Assembly (NCBI RefSeq): GCF_031457455.1
Contig: NZ_JAVDWU010000004.1
Span: 372,001-436,000, forward strand
Direction of reading: 5' to 3'
DNA length: 64,000 nucleotides
Source of the DNA: Hydrogenophaga palleronii_A
GTDB taxonomy: Bacteria; Pseudomonadota; Gammaproteobacteria; Burkholderiales; Burkholderiaceae_C
The notes beneath the pieces are model-generated. The model made no database searches and had not been told where the DNA came from. It worked only from the letters and a program-made list of their open reading frames with translations. Made by a program: the position numbers and the translations under genes. The first letter of the stretch is position 1; each line of letters begins with the position of its first letter. Positions 34,889-43,958 of the stretch are shown here, piece after piece.

Positions 34889-36115
34889 ATGACCCCATCC
34901 TCCACCGGGAAGGCCCCGCACGGCCTGCTCGTCGCCAACCTTCTGGGCCAGTTGGCGTTTGGCCTGCTCGCCATGACCATCTGCCTGCCATCGATGCAGG
35001 AATGGGCCGTGTTGCTTGGCTCCACCCAGGCTGCTGTGCAGCTCACTTTCAGTGGGTATGTGGTGGCTTATGGGTTGCTTCAGCTGCTGTATGGCCCCTT
35101 GTCGGACCGGCTCGGCCGCAAGAAGGTGCTGCTGTTCGGCCTTTCCGTGGCCGTGGCAGGTTCGGTGTTGGCCGCGCTGTCCACCGACATGCACACGCTG
35201 ATCGCCGCGCGCGTGCTGCAAGGCGCGGGCTGCGCCGCCGGCATGGTGGTGGGCCGCGCCATGGTGCAAGACCTGTTCCAGGGCCCCGAGCGCACGCGGG
35301 TGATGGCTTACGTTGGCATGGCCATGGGCCTGTGTCCGCCGCTGGCCACCATTCTGGGCGGGCAGTTGCATGTGCGCCTGGGCTGGCAGGCGAACTTCGT
35401 GTTCATCGCGGCGCTGGGCGTGGTGCTGTTCGTGGCCGCGTGGCGCGGTCTGCCAGATCACCAGCCGTCAACCACGGTGCAGCCGCACTGGCTGCGCGCC
35501 ATGGTGTCGTCGTATGCGCAACTGGGTCGGGAACCGGCGTTCATTTTGTACGTGTCCATCCTGGCCATGACCACCGCCACCTTCTACGCCTTCCTGGGTG
35601 GCGCGCCCATCGTGCTGGGGAGCTACGGCGTGGGGCCGGACGGCATCGGCTTCTACATCATGCTGGTGCCAGGCTCGTATATCGTGGGCAACTACCTCAC
35701 CACGCACCTGGTGCACCGCGTGGGGGACCGCCGCATGATGTGGCTGGGCCAGTGGTTCACCCTGGGTGGCATCGGCCTGATGCTGGCGCTGGCGCTCGCC
35801 GGGCTGAACACGCCGCTGGCGTTCGCCTTGCCGCTGATGCTGCTGGGCGTGGGCAACGGGTTTCTTGTGCCGCCCGCGCTGGCGGGCACGGTGGGCCTGG
35901 TGCCAGCACTGGCCGGCTCGGCTGCGGCTGTGGCGGGGCTGATGCAGCAGCTGGTGGGTGCTGTGGGTGGCTTTGCGGTGGGCCTTTTCACCCACGAAAA
36001 CGCGGTCAACCTGGGCTGGCTGATGACCGGGCTGGCGCTGCTGGGTGTGGTGGCGCAATGGCTGTTGCGGCGTGTGGACCCCAAGCCGGCTGGGCCGGTG
36101 CGGGCGGCGCATTGA
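34889..36115 (+). CDS. Bcr/CflA family multidrug efflux MFS transporter
   Basis: Inner-membrane drug/proton antiporter of the major facilitator superfamily, 408 residues with about 12 membrane segments. The loop-2 motif GPLSDRLGRKKVLLFG is intact, and ARVLQGAGCAAGMVVGRAMVQD is the motif typical of the Bcr/CflA branch. The ATG at 34889 starts just before the first membrane helix; an upstream in-frame start would add 24 non-conserved residues. The 315 bp before it (34574-34888) contain no gene or signal that I can recognise. The substrates are unknown. Confidence 0.88.
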   Translation: MTPSSTGKAPHGLLVANLLGQLAFGLLAMTICLPSMQEWAVLLGSTQAAVQLTFSGYVVAYGLLQLLYGPLSDRLGRKKVLLFGLSVAVAGSVLAALSTDMHTLIAARVLQGAGCAAGMVVGRAMVQDLFQGPERTRVMAYVGMAMGLCPPLATILGGQLHVRLGWQANFVFIAALGVVLFVAAWRGLPDHQPSTTVQPHWLRAMVSSYAQLGREPAFILYVSILAMTTATFYAFLGGAPIVLGSYGVGPDGIGFYIMLVPGSYIVGNYLTTHLVHRVGDRRMMWLGQWFTLGGIGLMLALALAGLNTPLAFALPLMLLGVGNGFLVPPALAGTVGLVPALAGSAAAVAGLMQQLVGAVGGFAVGLFTHENAVNLGWLMTGLALLGVVAQWLLRRVDPKPAGPVRAAH

Positions 36116-36331
36116 GGGCGTTGTGTGTTGCGCAGGTCTTTCGCATCGACGCAACCGGGAAAATTGACCACGCCATGGTGCGTGCGCTTGTGCGGCGCGT
36201 GCCTGCAGTGGTGTGCCTTTTTGCCTGCCCAAGGTGGGTGTGGTTGAGCATCCAACTGGCTTATCGTATTGATGTGGGAGCAAACTTCATTTTTCACTGC
36301 ACAAATTTCCATCAACCAATCAACCCGCCTC

Positions 36332-36622
36332 ATGGAACTCACCATCCAACATCAGGAGTCCGATTCACAGGGCGCCTTTTTCCTTTCCAATGCCGCCGGA
36401 GCGCGCCTGGCTGAGATGACATACAGTCGCACGAACGCGTCACTGATCATCATTGATCACACCGAAGTTGATGCCTCCCTGGCAGGTCAGGGCGTCGGTC
36501 GGCACCTGCTGGATCAGCTGGTGGCCTGGGCGAGAAGCTCCGGCACGAAAGTGATTGCGCTGTGCCCGTTCGCGAATGCCCAGTTCGCAAAGGACGCGTC
36601 CATCCGGGACGTTCTCAAGTAA
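36332..36622 (+). CDS. Small GNAT-like N-acetyltransferase (YidJ/COG2388 type)
   Basis: A 96-residue compact GNAT domain. It shows the beta-strand block AGARLAEMTYSRTNASLIII, the turn DHTEVDASLAGQGVGRHLLD with the Q-G-V-G acetyl-CoA loop, and the tail KVIALCPFANAQF with the Cys typical of this small family. The function of these proteins is unclear. The ATG at 36332 gives the standard N-terminus. It may be co-transcribed with the DHFR-like gene 70 bp downstream. Confidence 0.85.
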   Translation: MELTIQHQESDSQGAFFLSNAAGARLAEMTYSRTNASLIIIDHTEVDASLAGQGVGRHLLDQLVAWARSSGTKVIALCPFANAQFAKDASIRDVLK

Positions 36623-36692
36623 CGCTCTCCAGCCATTTGCCCGATTTTTGCGCCAGTCTGTTGTTGAAAACCATTCAGATCCGGAAGACACC

Positions 36693-37250
36693 ATGGGTCT
36701 CTTGACCTTCAGCATCAACGTCACCCTGGACGGCTGCGTCGACCACCAGGAAGGCATCGCCGACGACGAGACACATGCCTTCTTCACTCGCCTCATGGAC
36801 GAGAGCGGAGCGATGCTGTGGGGCCGCGTCACCTACGAGATGATGGAGAGCTACTGGCCGGCGGTCGCGTGCGGCGACACGGAGGCACCAATGGCGATGC
36901 GGGAGTGGGCTGTCAAGCTGGAGACCAAGTCGAAGTACGTGGTGTCGTCAACGCGAATGGACTTCCCGTGGATCAACAGCCACCACATTGCCGGCGACCT
37001 GCGCACGAGCATACAGAAGCTAAAGGACACCACTCCTGGCGGTGTGCTGCTCGGTAGCGGCAAGCTCGCGACCGCACTGGACCAGCTGGATCTGATCGAC
37101 GAGTACCAGTTGCTCGTGCATCCCAGGATCGCTGGCCACGGCCCGACGTTGTACGAGGGCGGGCTGCTCAGCACGCGACGGCTCGAGTTGATCTCGGTGA
37201 AGCCGCTTTACTGCGGCGCGGTCGCCATGCACTACCGGCGTGCGCCCTGA
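36693..37250 (+). CDS. Dihydrofolate reductase-like (RibD C-terminal domain) protein
   Basis: Predicted NADPH-dependent reductase of the RibD-C/DHFR-like fold, 185 residues. Family blocks are SINVTLDGCVDH at the start, MLWGRVTYEMMESYWP, GGVLLGSGKLATALDQLDLIDEYQLLVHP and the C-terminal strand. Such proteins are common, and the natural substrate is usually unknown; a true folate role is unlikely. The start at 36693 removes a long non-conserved lead. Confidence 0.85.
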   Translation: MGLLTFSINVTLDGCVDHQEGIADDETHAFFTRLMDESGAMLWGRVTYEMMESYWPAVACGDTEAPMAMREWAVKLETKSKYVVSSTRMDFPWINSHHIAGDLRTSIQKLKDTTPGGVLLGSGKLATALDQLDLIDEYQLLVHPRIAGHGPTLYEGGLLSTRRLELISVKPLYCGAVAMHYRRAP

Positions 37251-37273
37251 CTGGATGAGGAAATGCTTGTGGC

Positions 37274-37780
37274 TCAAACCCCGCCGTGCGGATGCGTCGG
37301 GTCCACCCAAAGCACCTGCTCCGGCTTCTCCACCGGCTCGATGTCCAGATTGATCGCCACGGCCTGGCCGTCGCTGCGGCACAGCACGCACTCCAGTACC
37401 TCGGTGGGGCTGGCGTTGATTTCCTGGTGGGGCACGTAGGGCGGCACGTAGATGAAATCGCCCGGGCCGGCTTCGGCGGTGAATTCGAGCTTTTCGCCCC
37501 AGCGCATGCGCGCGCGTCCCTTCACCACGTAGATCACGCTCTCCAGCGGCCCGTGGTGGTGGGCGCCGGTTTTGGCGTCGGGGTGGATGGTGACGGTGCC
37601 GGCCCACAGCTTCTGTGCGCCCACGCGCGCGAAGTTGATGGCGGCCTTGCGGTCCATGCCGGGGGTGCTGGGCACGTTGCCGTCGAGCTGGTTGCCGGGT
37701 ACCACGCGCACCCCGTCGTGCTTCCACAGAGGCTCATGGTCATGGTCGGGTGAATGCGGTCGCGCGTGTTCGTGAGGCAT
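37274..37780 (-). CDS. Cupin-domain protein
   Basis: A 168-residue single-cupin protein. The metal-binding motif is GAHHHGPLESVIYVVKGRARMRWG (about 73-96), supplying two or three His and a Glu. The second motif, PPYVPHQEINAS, supplies the last His. The N-terminus is His- and Asp-rich (HEHARPHSPDHDHEP) and might bind metal. The reaction is unknown. It converges on the DHFR-like gene, and 81 bp separate its start from the stop of the chemoreceptor gene on the same strand. Confidence 0.8.
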   Translation of the reverse strand: MPHEHARPHSPDHDHEPLWKHDGVRVVPGNQLDGNVPSTPGMDRKAAINFARVGAQKLWAGTVTIHPDAKTGAHHHGPLESVIYVVKGRARMRWGEKLEFTAEAGPGDFIYVPPYVPHQEINASPTEVLECVLCRSDGQAVAINLDIEPVEKPEQVLWVDPTHPHGGV

Positions 37781-37861
37781 GGCGGTTCTCCGGGAGGGGA
37801 AGGTCCCAGTGTGCCAGTCGGGTCGCGCTGTTGCAGGGTCCCGTGGCACATCGCCCCATTG

Positions 37862-39424
37862 TCAGGCTGGCTGTGCCCCGGCATGGATGCGGAACACCCC
37901 CACCGACGTCACCAGTTGGCGCGCCTGCTCGTCCAGGCTTTGCGAGGCCGCTGCGGTTTCTTCCACCAACGCCGCGTTTTGCTGAGTGGCCTGATCAAGC
38001 TGTGCAATGGCCTCGCCCACCTGGCTGACGCCGGTGCTTTGCTCCTTCATGGCCGTGGAGATGTCCACCACCAGTTGGCTCACGCGTTTGATGGCGCCCA
38101 CCACATCGGTCATGGTGTGCCCGGCCTGGTCTGCCAGTGCCGTGCCGGAGTTGACCTGATCCAGGCTGGCCGTGATCAGCTGTTTGATCTGCCGTGCTGC
38201 TTCGGCTGAGCGCCCGGCCAGCGCGCGCACTTCGGACGCCACCACGGCGAAGCCGCGGCCCTGTTCACCGGCGCGCGCTGCCTCCACCGCTGCGTTGAGC
38301 GCGAGGATGTTGGTCTGGAAGGCGATGCCATCGATCACGCCGATGATTTCACCGATGCGCCGTGAGGACTCGTCAATGCTGCGCATGGTGCGCACCACGG
38401 CGTCCACGGTTTCCCCACCGGCTTCGGCCACGGCCGAGGCGTTCACCGCCAGCCCTCGCGCTTCCTGGGCATTGTCGGCATTGAGGGCAATGGTGCTGGT
38501 GAGTTGTTCCATCGCGGCGGCCGACTGTTCCAGGGCGCTGGCCTGGGCCTCGGTGCGGCCACTCAGGTCCTTGTTGGCGCTGGCGATCTGCGCCGAGGCC
38601 GAGCCGACATGGTCGACACCCTGGTGCACCTGGGACACCAGGCGAGACAGGCTCGCCTGCATGGTGCCCAGCGCCCGCAGCAGGTCAGCCACCTCGTCGC
38701 GACCCTGAGCGTGCACCGGCTCCGTGAGATCACCAGCGGCGATGCGATTGGCCACGACCACGCCGCTCTTCAGCGGCAGCACGATGCTGCGTGTCAGCAC
38801 AGCCGCAGCGATCAAGCCGACAAGCAATGCAACGCCCCCCAGCACCAGCATCAGGATGCGGGTGCCTGCAATGTCCGCCGTCACCACAGCGCCACGTTGT
38901 TCCGCCAATTGGTCTTGCAGTTGGCGCAGGGTGTCGATGGGCTGTTGCAGCCGCGCCAGCGCTGGCAGCGTCTCGTTGCGAACCAGTTGCCGCGCATCGT
39001 CGATCTTTCCTGCCTGCACCAGCGGTGCGATCTTCACGAACGAGGCCACGTATGCGGCGCGCGCTGTTTGCAGCTCCGACAGTGCGGCCCGACCCTGTGG
39101 CAGCACCACCAGGCGCTCCAGTGTTTTCAGGGCTTCATCGATGGCGGCGCGGTTGACGCCCATGCGAGCCTGGATCACAGGTATCTGCGAGGGCTCGGCC
39201 AGCAGCAGTTCGGTGGTGTTGAGGCCGTTGGCTCTGGTGGTGGTGTCGATGACGGATACAGCCGCCACCTTGGCCAGTTCCTGATCGATCAACTGGCTGT
39301 TCTCTTCACCGATGCGGTCCAACGAAAGATAGGCTGCAATGATGAGTCCGGTGATGAGCAACAGCAACAGGCCAAAGCCCAATGCAAGACGCGCGCCAAT
39401 GCGCAAACTTGAAATCATTCTCAT
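37862..39424 (-). CDS. Methyl-accepting chemotaxis protein
   Basis: Chemoreceptor of 520 residues. A first membrane helix (about 12-32) is followed by a periplasmic four-helix-bundle domain (about 33-190), a second helix (about 190-212), HAMP, and a long cytoplasmic signalling coiled coil with the conserved hairpin tip IIGVIDGIAFQTNILALNAAVEAARAGEQGRGFAVVA (split over about 365-400). It ends without a CheR-tethering pentapeptide. A GGAGGG ribosome-binding site and a sigma-28-like promoter precede it. It lies beside the acid-sugar operon, so it may sense a related compound; that is inference. Confidence 0.93.
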   Translation of the reverse strand: MRMISSLRIGARLALGFGLLLLLITGLIIAAYLSLDRIGEENSQLIDQELAKVAAVSVIDTTTRANGLNTTELLLAEPSQIPVIQARMGVNRAAIDEALKTLERLVVLPQGRAALSELQTARAAYVASFVKIAPLVQAGKIDDARQLVRNETLPALARLQQPIDTLRQLQDQLAEQRGAVVTADIAGTRILMLVLGGVALLVGLIAAAVLTRSIVLPLKSGVVVANRIAAGDLTEPVHAQGRDEVADLLRALGTMQASLSRLVSQVHQGVDHVGSASAQIASANKDLSGRTEAQASALEQSAAAMEQLTSTIALNADNAQEARGLAVNASAVAEAGGETVDAVVRTMRSIDESSRRIGEIIGVIDGIAFQTNILALNAAVEAARAGEQGRGFAVVASEVRALAGRSAEAARQIKQLITASLDQVNSGTALADQAGHTMTDVVGAIKRVSQLVVDISTAMKEQSTGVSQVGEAIAQLDQATQQNAALVEETAAASQSLDEQARQLVTSVGVFRIHAGAQPA

Positions 39425-39467
39425 GGGTCCCTCCCCAGCGCGTGACCGTCACGGCTTTCCTGGAGCT

Positions 39468-39494
39468 GTATCGGCAGCAACTTTGGCAACTGAA
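39468..39494 (-). promoter_or_regulatory. Putative sigma-28 (FliA) promoter of the chemoreceptor gene
   Basis: On the minus strand TTCAGTT (39488-39494), exactly 12 bp, then GCCGATAC (39468-39475). This fits the flagellar sigma factor's -35/-10 spacing, with a near-perfect -10. It lies about 44 bp before the start codon. Confidence 0.7.
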
Positions 39495-39567
39495 CCCCCC
39501 AATTGATGAAAACCGGGGCTTCTCCTATGGATCCTGTGAGGAGGGATTTCTCCTTGCAAAGCTTGGC

Positions 39568-40329
39568 TCAGACGCAGCGCGCGCCGTCCACTTCCAGACA
39601 CACGCCCGAGATGAAGGCCGCTTCTTCGCTGGCGAGGTACAGCACGGCGTTGGCCACGTCCAGCGCGGTGGAGAAGCGGCCCAGGGGAATGGTGGAGCGG
39701 AATTTGTTCAGGCGCTCTTCGGTGAGTTCGCCGCCAGCGAACGATGTGCCCAGACCGGTGAACGGGTTCATCACCGGGTTGATGCAGTTCACGCGGATGT
39801 TGTCCGGGCCCAGTTCAGCCGCCAGCGACTTGCTGGTGGTGATGACCGCGCCCTTGGAGCCGTTGTACCAGGTGAGCCCCGGGCGGGGCCGCACGCCGGC
39901 TGTGGAGGCGATGTTGATGAAAGCACCGCCGCCGGTGCGCCGGAATTCGGGCACGGCGTGGATGGTGGAGTGGTAGATGCTTTTGACGTTGACCGCGTAG
40001 CAACGGTCGAACTCGTCTTCGGGCACGTCCAGCGCGGGCTGGTTCTTGTGCGTCCAGCCGGCGTTGTTGACCATCACATCGAGCCGGCCATGGGCCTTCA
40101 CCGCCGCAGCCACCAGGGCCTTCACGTCGTCGGAGCGCGTCATGTCGGCACGGCAGAAGATGGCCTTGCCATCCGCCGCCACGATCTCGGCGGTGACACG
40201 TTCGCCTTGCTCGGCGTTCACGTCGTTCACCACCACCGCCGCGCCTTCTTCGGCCAGGCGCTTGGCAATGCCTTCACCAATGCCGCTGCCCGCGCCGGTG
40301 ACGATGATGGAAAGGTCTTTGACTCGCAT
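39568..40329 (-). CDS. SDR family oxidoreductase
   Basis: Classical short-chain dehydrogenase, 253 residues, NAD(P)-dependent. The cofactor motif is TGAGSGIG (about 11-18) and the NNAG motif is near 88. The catalytic Ser is in NIASTAGV and the YxxxK motif is YNGSK; the C-terminus is ISGVCLEVDGARCV. It resembles sugar or hydroxy-acid dehydrogenases. It is the last gene of the acid-sugar operon, 154 bp after the aldehyde dehydrogenase, with a repeat copy in between. It may oxidise a sugar or polyol feeding the pathway; the substrate is not proven. Confidence 0.88.
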   Translation of the reverse strand: MRVKDLSIIVTGAGSGIGEGIAKRLAEEGAAVVVNDVNAEQGERVTAEIVAADGKAIFCRADMTRSDDVKALVAAAVKAHGRLDVMVNNAGWTHKNQPALDVPEDEFDRCYAVNVKSIYHSTIHAVPEFRRTGGGAFINIASTAGVRPRPGLTWYNGSKGAVITTSKSLAAELGPDNIRVNCINPVMNPFTGLGTSFAGGELTEERLNKFRSTIPLGRFSTALDVANAVLYLASEEAAFISGVCLEVDGARCV

Positions 40330-40398
40330 AAGGGTTGACTCCGTTGAATGGAAAGAACTGTCAGTGATCAGAAAAGCTGTACGCGTGAAATGCCTTCA

Positions 40399-40483
40399 TC
40401 CAGAGATGCCGTGGAACCGGCTTTGCCGGGCCACTGGCATCGCCCCCCTCCCAGGGGGGTGACGCCGAAGGCGGCGCGGGGGG
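40399..40483 (-). repeat. Structured GC-rich dispersed repeat, copy 7 (aldehyde dehydrogenase 3' end)
   Basis: Ends exactly at the aldehyde dehydrogenase stop codon. It has the outer stem GATGCC/GGCATC, an inner hairpin around CCGGCTTTGCCGG and a C-tract/G-tract hairpin. It lies inside the operon, before the SDR gene. Confidence 0.87.
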
Positions 40484-41917
40484 TCATCCATGTTTGATGG
40501 CGATGGTCTTCAACACCGTGAACCCATACAGCGCCTCAAAGCCTTTTTCACGCCCATGGCCGGAAGACTTCACACCACCAAACGGCAACTCCACACCACC
40601 GCCCGCACCGTAGTTGTTGATGAACACCTGGCCGGCGCGCACGCGTTTGGCCATGCGGAACTGGCGCCCGCCGTCGCGCGTCCACACCCCGGCGACCAGG
40701 CCAAAGGGTGTGGCGTTGGCGATCCGCACCGCGTGGTCTTCGTCGTCAAACGCCATGGCAGAGAGCACCGGACCAAACACCTCTTCCTGCGCCAGCCGGT
40801 GGTCCACCGGCACATCGCGCAGCAGCGTGGGTGCGGCGTAATAGCCGGTGCTGGCGGCCTCGGGCGCCACGCGGCCCTGCGCCACGGTGGCGATGCCGTC
40901 GGCCTCGGCCTGGGCCAGAAAGCCCTGCACACGTTCCATCTGGCTCTGGCGAATCAAGGGGCCCAGGTCCAGGTTCATGGCCGGGGGGCCGGCGCGCAGT
41001 TCGGTGAAGCGCTGGCCCAGGCGTTCCAGCAGCGGCTCGTACAGCGAGCGTTCCACCAGCAGGCGCGAACCGGCGCTGCAGGTCTGGCCGCTGTTCTGCA
41101 CGATGGCATTGACGATGAAGGGCAGGGCGGCGTCGATGTCGGCATCGGCAAACACGATCTGCGGACCCTTGCCGCCCAGCTCCAGCGTGACCGGGCAGTG
41201 GCGTTCGGCCGCCGCCTGCTGGATCAGTGTGCCCACGCGCGGGCTGCCGGTGAAGCTGATGTGGTCCACGCCGGGGTGGCGCGCCAACGCATCACCCACC
41301 TCGTGGCCGTAGCCGGTGACGATGTTGATGCAGCCCGCCGGGAAGCCGGCTTCCACCGCCAGTTCGGCCACGCGCAGCAGCGACAGACAGGCGTCTTCCG
41401 AGGGTTTGACCACGCACACGTTGCCGGCGGCCAGTGCGCCGCCCACGCAGCGGCCGAAGATCTGCATGGGGTAGTTCCAGGGCACCACGTGGCCGGTCAC
41501 GCCGTGGGGCTCGCGCCAGGTGAGCACGCTGTAGCCGTCGAGGTAGGGAATGGTGTCGCCGTGCAGCTTGTCGCCCGCGCCGGCATAGAACTCGAAGTAG
41601 CGCACCAGGGCCAGCGCGTCGGCCTTGGCCTGGGCCACGGGCTTGCCGCAGTCGCGCTGTTCGATGGCCGCGAGTTCATCGGCATGCTCGGCCACCAGTC
41701 TGCTGAGCTTCATGAGCAGGCGCCCGCGCTCGGCGGCGGTGGTGCGCGCCCAGGTACCTTCATAGCACTCGCGCGCGGCGCGCACGGCGGCATCGATGTC
41801 GGCGGCGTTGCTGCGTTCAATGGTGTCGTACACCTCTCCCGTGGCCGGGTCGATGACGGGCAGCGTCTGGCCGGAGGCCGAACGCACGGCGGTGTTGTGG
41901 ATGTGGTTGAGGGCCAT
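40484..41917 (-). CDS. Aldehyde dehydrogenase family protein
   Basis: NAD(P)-dependent oxidation of an aldehyde to the acid, 477 residues, a normal family length. The active-site blocks are VTLELGGKGPQ with the general-base Glu, and NSGQTCSAGSRLLVE with the nucleophilic Cys. The N-terminal YDTIERSNAADIDAAVRAAR is typical. The ATG at 41917 has AGGAG upstream. It sits 16 bp after the TRAP large permease, so it is in the acid-sugar operon. It could oxidise an aldotetrose to the tetronate, or an aldehyde from elsewhere; this is inferred from context. Confidence 0.9.
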   Translation of the reverse strand: MALNHIHNTAVRSASGQTLPVIDPATGEVYDTIERSNAADIDAAVRAARECYEGTWARTTAAERGRLLMKLSRLVAEHADELAAIEQRDCGKPVAQAKADALALVRYFEFYAGAGDKLHGDTIPYLDGYSVLTWREPHGVTGHVVPWNYPMQIFGRCVGGALAAGNVCVVKPSEDACLSLLRVAELAVEAGFPAGCINIVTGYGHEVGDALARHPGVDHISFTGSPRVGTLIQQAAAERHCPVTLELGGKGPQIVFADADIDAALPFIVNAIVQNSGQTCSAGSRLLVERSLYEPLLERLGQRFTELRAGPPAMNLDLGPLIRQSQMERVQGFLAQAEADGIATVAQGRVAPEAASTGYYAAPTLLRDVPVDHRLAQEEVFGPVLSAMAFDDEDHAVRIANATPFGLVAGVWTRDGGRQFRMAKRVRAGQVFINNYGAGGGVELPFGGVKSSGHGREKGFEALYGFTVLKTIAIKHG

Positions 41918-41933
41918 GGAAGCTCCTTCGTGG

Positions 41934-43271
41934 TTACTGGGGACCAATGCTGGGGCCAACACTCGGTCCAATAGCGGGTTCGACCACCGGCGTTTTGGCA
42001 AACACCGCATCGCGCAGGCTCAGGGAGATGGAAGGCAGGTAGGTGATGAGGGCCAGGCAGCCCATGATGACCAGCACGAAGGGCAGCAGGTGGCCCACGA
42101 TGCGGTCGAGCGAGATCTTGGCCACCGTGCACGCGGCAAACAGGTTCACGCCGAAGGGCGGCGTGATCATGCCCATGGCCAGGTTGACCACCATGATGAT
42201 GCCGAAGTGCACCGGGTCCACGCCGAAGTGGATGGCCACCGGCACCAGGATGGGGGCGAGCACGATGATGGCGGCCGACGTCTCGATGAACATGCCGATC
42301 ACGAACAACGCGGCGTTCACACCCAGCAGGAACCAGCCCGGCGACTGCAGCACGCTGGTGAGCCACATGCCGATGGCGTCTGGAATGCCTGCACGGGTGA
42401 TGAGGAAGGCGAACAGGCCGGCGTTCGCAATGATGAACATGATCACCGCGCTGGAGAGCACCGACTTGCGCAACACGGTGACGATGTCCCTGGGCTTGAG
42501 TTCACGGTGGATCACAAAACCCACGATCAGTGCATAGAACACGGCCACCACGGAAGCCTCGGTGGGCGTGAAGATGCCGCCGTAGATGCCACCCAGGATC
42601 ACCACCGGCATCAACAGCGCCCAGCCCGCGTCGCGCGTGGCCGGGACCACGCCCAGACGGTCGTCGCCATCGGCCTTGCCCAGGCCCTTGAAGCGGCACC
42701 ACAGGTGCACGAAGAGCATCAGCGACGCGCCGATCAGCAGACCCGGCACCACGCCAGCGATGAACAGTTCACCGATGGAAACTTCAGCGGCCACGCCAAA
42801 CAGGATCAGTGGAATGGAGGGTGGAATGACCACGCCCAGTTCGGCCGAAGTGGCTTGCAGCGAGGCCGCGTAGCCCACCGGGTAGCCGTGCTTGACCAGC
42901 GCGGGAATCAAGATGGAGCCAATGGCAAACGTGGTGGCCACGGAAGAGCCGGAGACGGCCGCGAAGATCATGCAGGTGAGCACGCAGGTCATGGGCAGGC
43001 CGCCCTGCACACCACCCACCAGCGACTTGGCGAAGTTCACCAGCCGGCGAGAGATGCCACCGGTTTCCATGAGGTTGCCGGCCAGGATGAAGAAAGGAAT
43101 GGCGGCCAGCGGAAATTTGTCGATGGCCGAGAACATTTCCTTCGGCACCAGGATGAGTTGGCGGCTGTCGAAGATCGCAATGCCCAGCACCGCCGAGCCG
43201 CCGATGGCCACGGCAATGGAAATGCTGAAGGCGAAACACACCAGCATGGTGACGAGCAGGGTCAAGGGCAT
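41934..43271 (-). CDS. TRAP transporter large permease (DctM family)
   Basis: Large membrane subunit of a TRAP importer, 445 residues with about 12 hydrophobic segments. Family marks are FPLAAIPFFILAGNLMETGG, SGSSVATTFAIGSILIPAL, GVVIPPSIPLILFG and the C-terminal TPPFGVNLFAACTV. The last residues form an unusual repeat rich in Gly, Pro and Ile (AIGPSVGPSIGPQ). It works with the adjacent small permease and binding protein to import an acid, most likely D-erythronate, L-threonate or a related sugar acid in view of the downstream enzymes. Confidence 0.93.
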   Translation of the reverse strand: MPLTLLVTMLVCFAFSISIAVAIGGSAVLGIAIFDSRQLILVPKEMFSAIDKFPLAAIPFFILAGNLMETGGISRRLVNFAKSLVGGVQGGLPMTCVLTCMIFAAVSGSSVATTFAIGSILIPALVKHGYPVGYAASLQATSAELGVVIPPSIPLILFGVAAEVSIGELFIAGVVPGLLIGASLMLFVHLWCRFKGLGKADGDDRLGVVPATRDAGWALLMPVVILGGIYGGIFTPTEASVVAVFYALIVGFVIHRELKPRDIVTVLRKSVLSSAVIMFIIANAGLFAFLITRAGIPDAIGMWLTSVLQSPGWFLLGVNAALFVIGMFIETSAAIIVLAPILVPVAIHFGVDPVHFGIIMVVNLAMGMITPPFGVNLFAACTVAKISLDRIVGHLLPFVLVIMGCLALITYLPSISLSLRDAVFAKTPVVEPAIGPSVGPSIGPQ

Positions 43272-43325
43272 GGCAGGTTTCCGACGCAGGGAATGAGGAA
43301 AGACAGATTCATGGAGCAGGACGCG

Positions 43326-43817
43326 TCACTGCGCGGTGCTGAGCTCGTCGTTGTGCGGATCGGCATGGTGGGCCACGGTGGCCAGCAGGCCGAGCAACGC
43401 GCCCGCCGGAATGGCCGCGTAAGCCCAGGCCATGGAGAGGTCCAGGCTGGCGAAGGTCTGGAAGCGCACGCGCCACACCAGGTCCACACCAAACCACAGC
43501 ACCACCGAGAAAAACGCAAAGTTCACCGTGGTGATGACCCAGCGCACCGTGCTGCGCCACGCACCGCGCGACACACGCAACATCAGGTCCACCGAGATCA
43601 ATGCACCCTGGCGCAACGCCACCACCGTGCCCAGCATCACCATCCAGATCAGCAGCCGCCGCATGACCTCTTCGGTCCAGGTGGAGGGCTGCGAAAAAAC
43701 AAAGCGCGTCACCACCTGCCACATGCCCAGACAGGAAATCACCGCCAGGATGAGACAGGCCAGCGACAGGCACAGCCCGGTCACGTGGCGGTCAATGGCA
43801 AGGATGAGGGATTTCAT
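43326..43817 (-). CDS. TRAP transporter small permease (DctQ family)
   Basis: Small membrane subunit of the TRAP importer, 163 residues with four membrane helices (CLSLACLILAVISCLGMWQV first). It contains the conserved WTEEVMRRLLIWMVMLGTVVALRQG block. The ATG at 43817 is preferred over a longer frame that begins inside the preceding repeat. It lies 54 bp before the large permease on the same strand. Confidence 0.9.
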   Translation of the reverse strand: MKSLILAIDRHVTGLCLSLACLILAVISCLGMWQVVTRFVFSQPSTWTEEVMRRLLIWMVMLGTVVALRQGALISVDLMLRVSRGAWRSTVRWVITTVNFAFFSVVLWFGVDLVWRVRFQTFASLDLSMAWAYAAIPAGALLGLLATVAHHADPHNDELSTAQ

Positions 43818-43883
43818 AGCAGGTGACGCAACTAAATATGAGGCCCTCGCCGAGCGAGGGGAAGCCAAGTCCAGAAACACCAA

Positions 43884-43958
43884 GGGTCCGGCTCCGCCGG
43901 CCCAAGGTGTTGTCCCCCTGGGGGGAAGACGGGCCGAAAGGCCCGGCGCAGGGGGGAG
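43884..43958 (-). repeat. Structured GC-rich dispersed repeat, copy 8 (dctP 3' end)
   Basis: Abuts the binding-protein gene's stop codon. The outer stem ACACC/GGTGT is formed with the inner CCGGCTCCGCCGG and a C-tract/G-tract hairpin. It fills most of the 141-bp gap between the binding protein and small permease genes. Confidence 0.82.

Noticed and set aside
41796..43826. A 676-codon plus-strand open frame across the TRAP permease genes
   Set aside because: Low-complexity product rich in His, Gly, Asp and Gln, antisense to two well-supported membrane protein genes.
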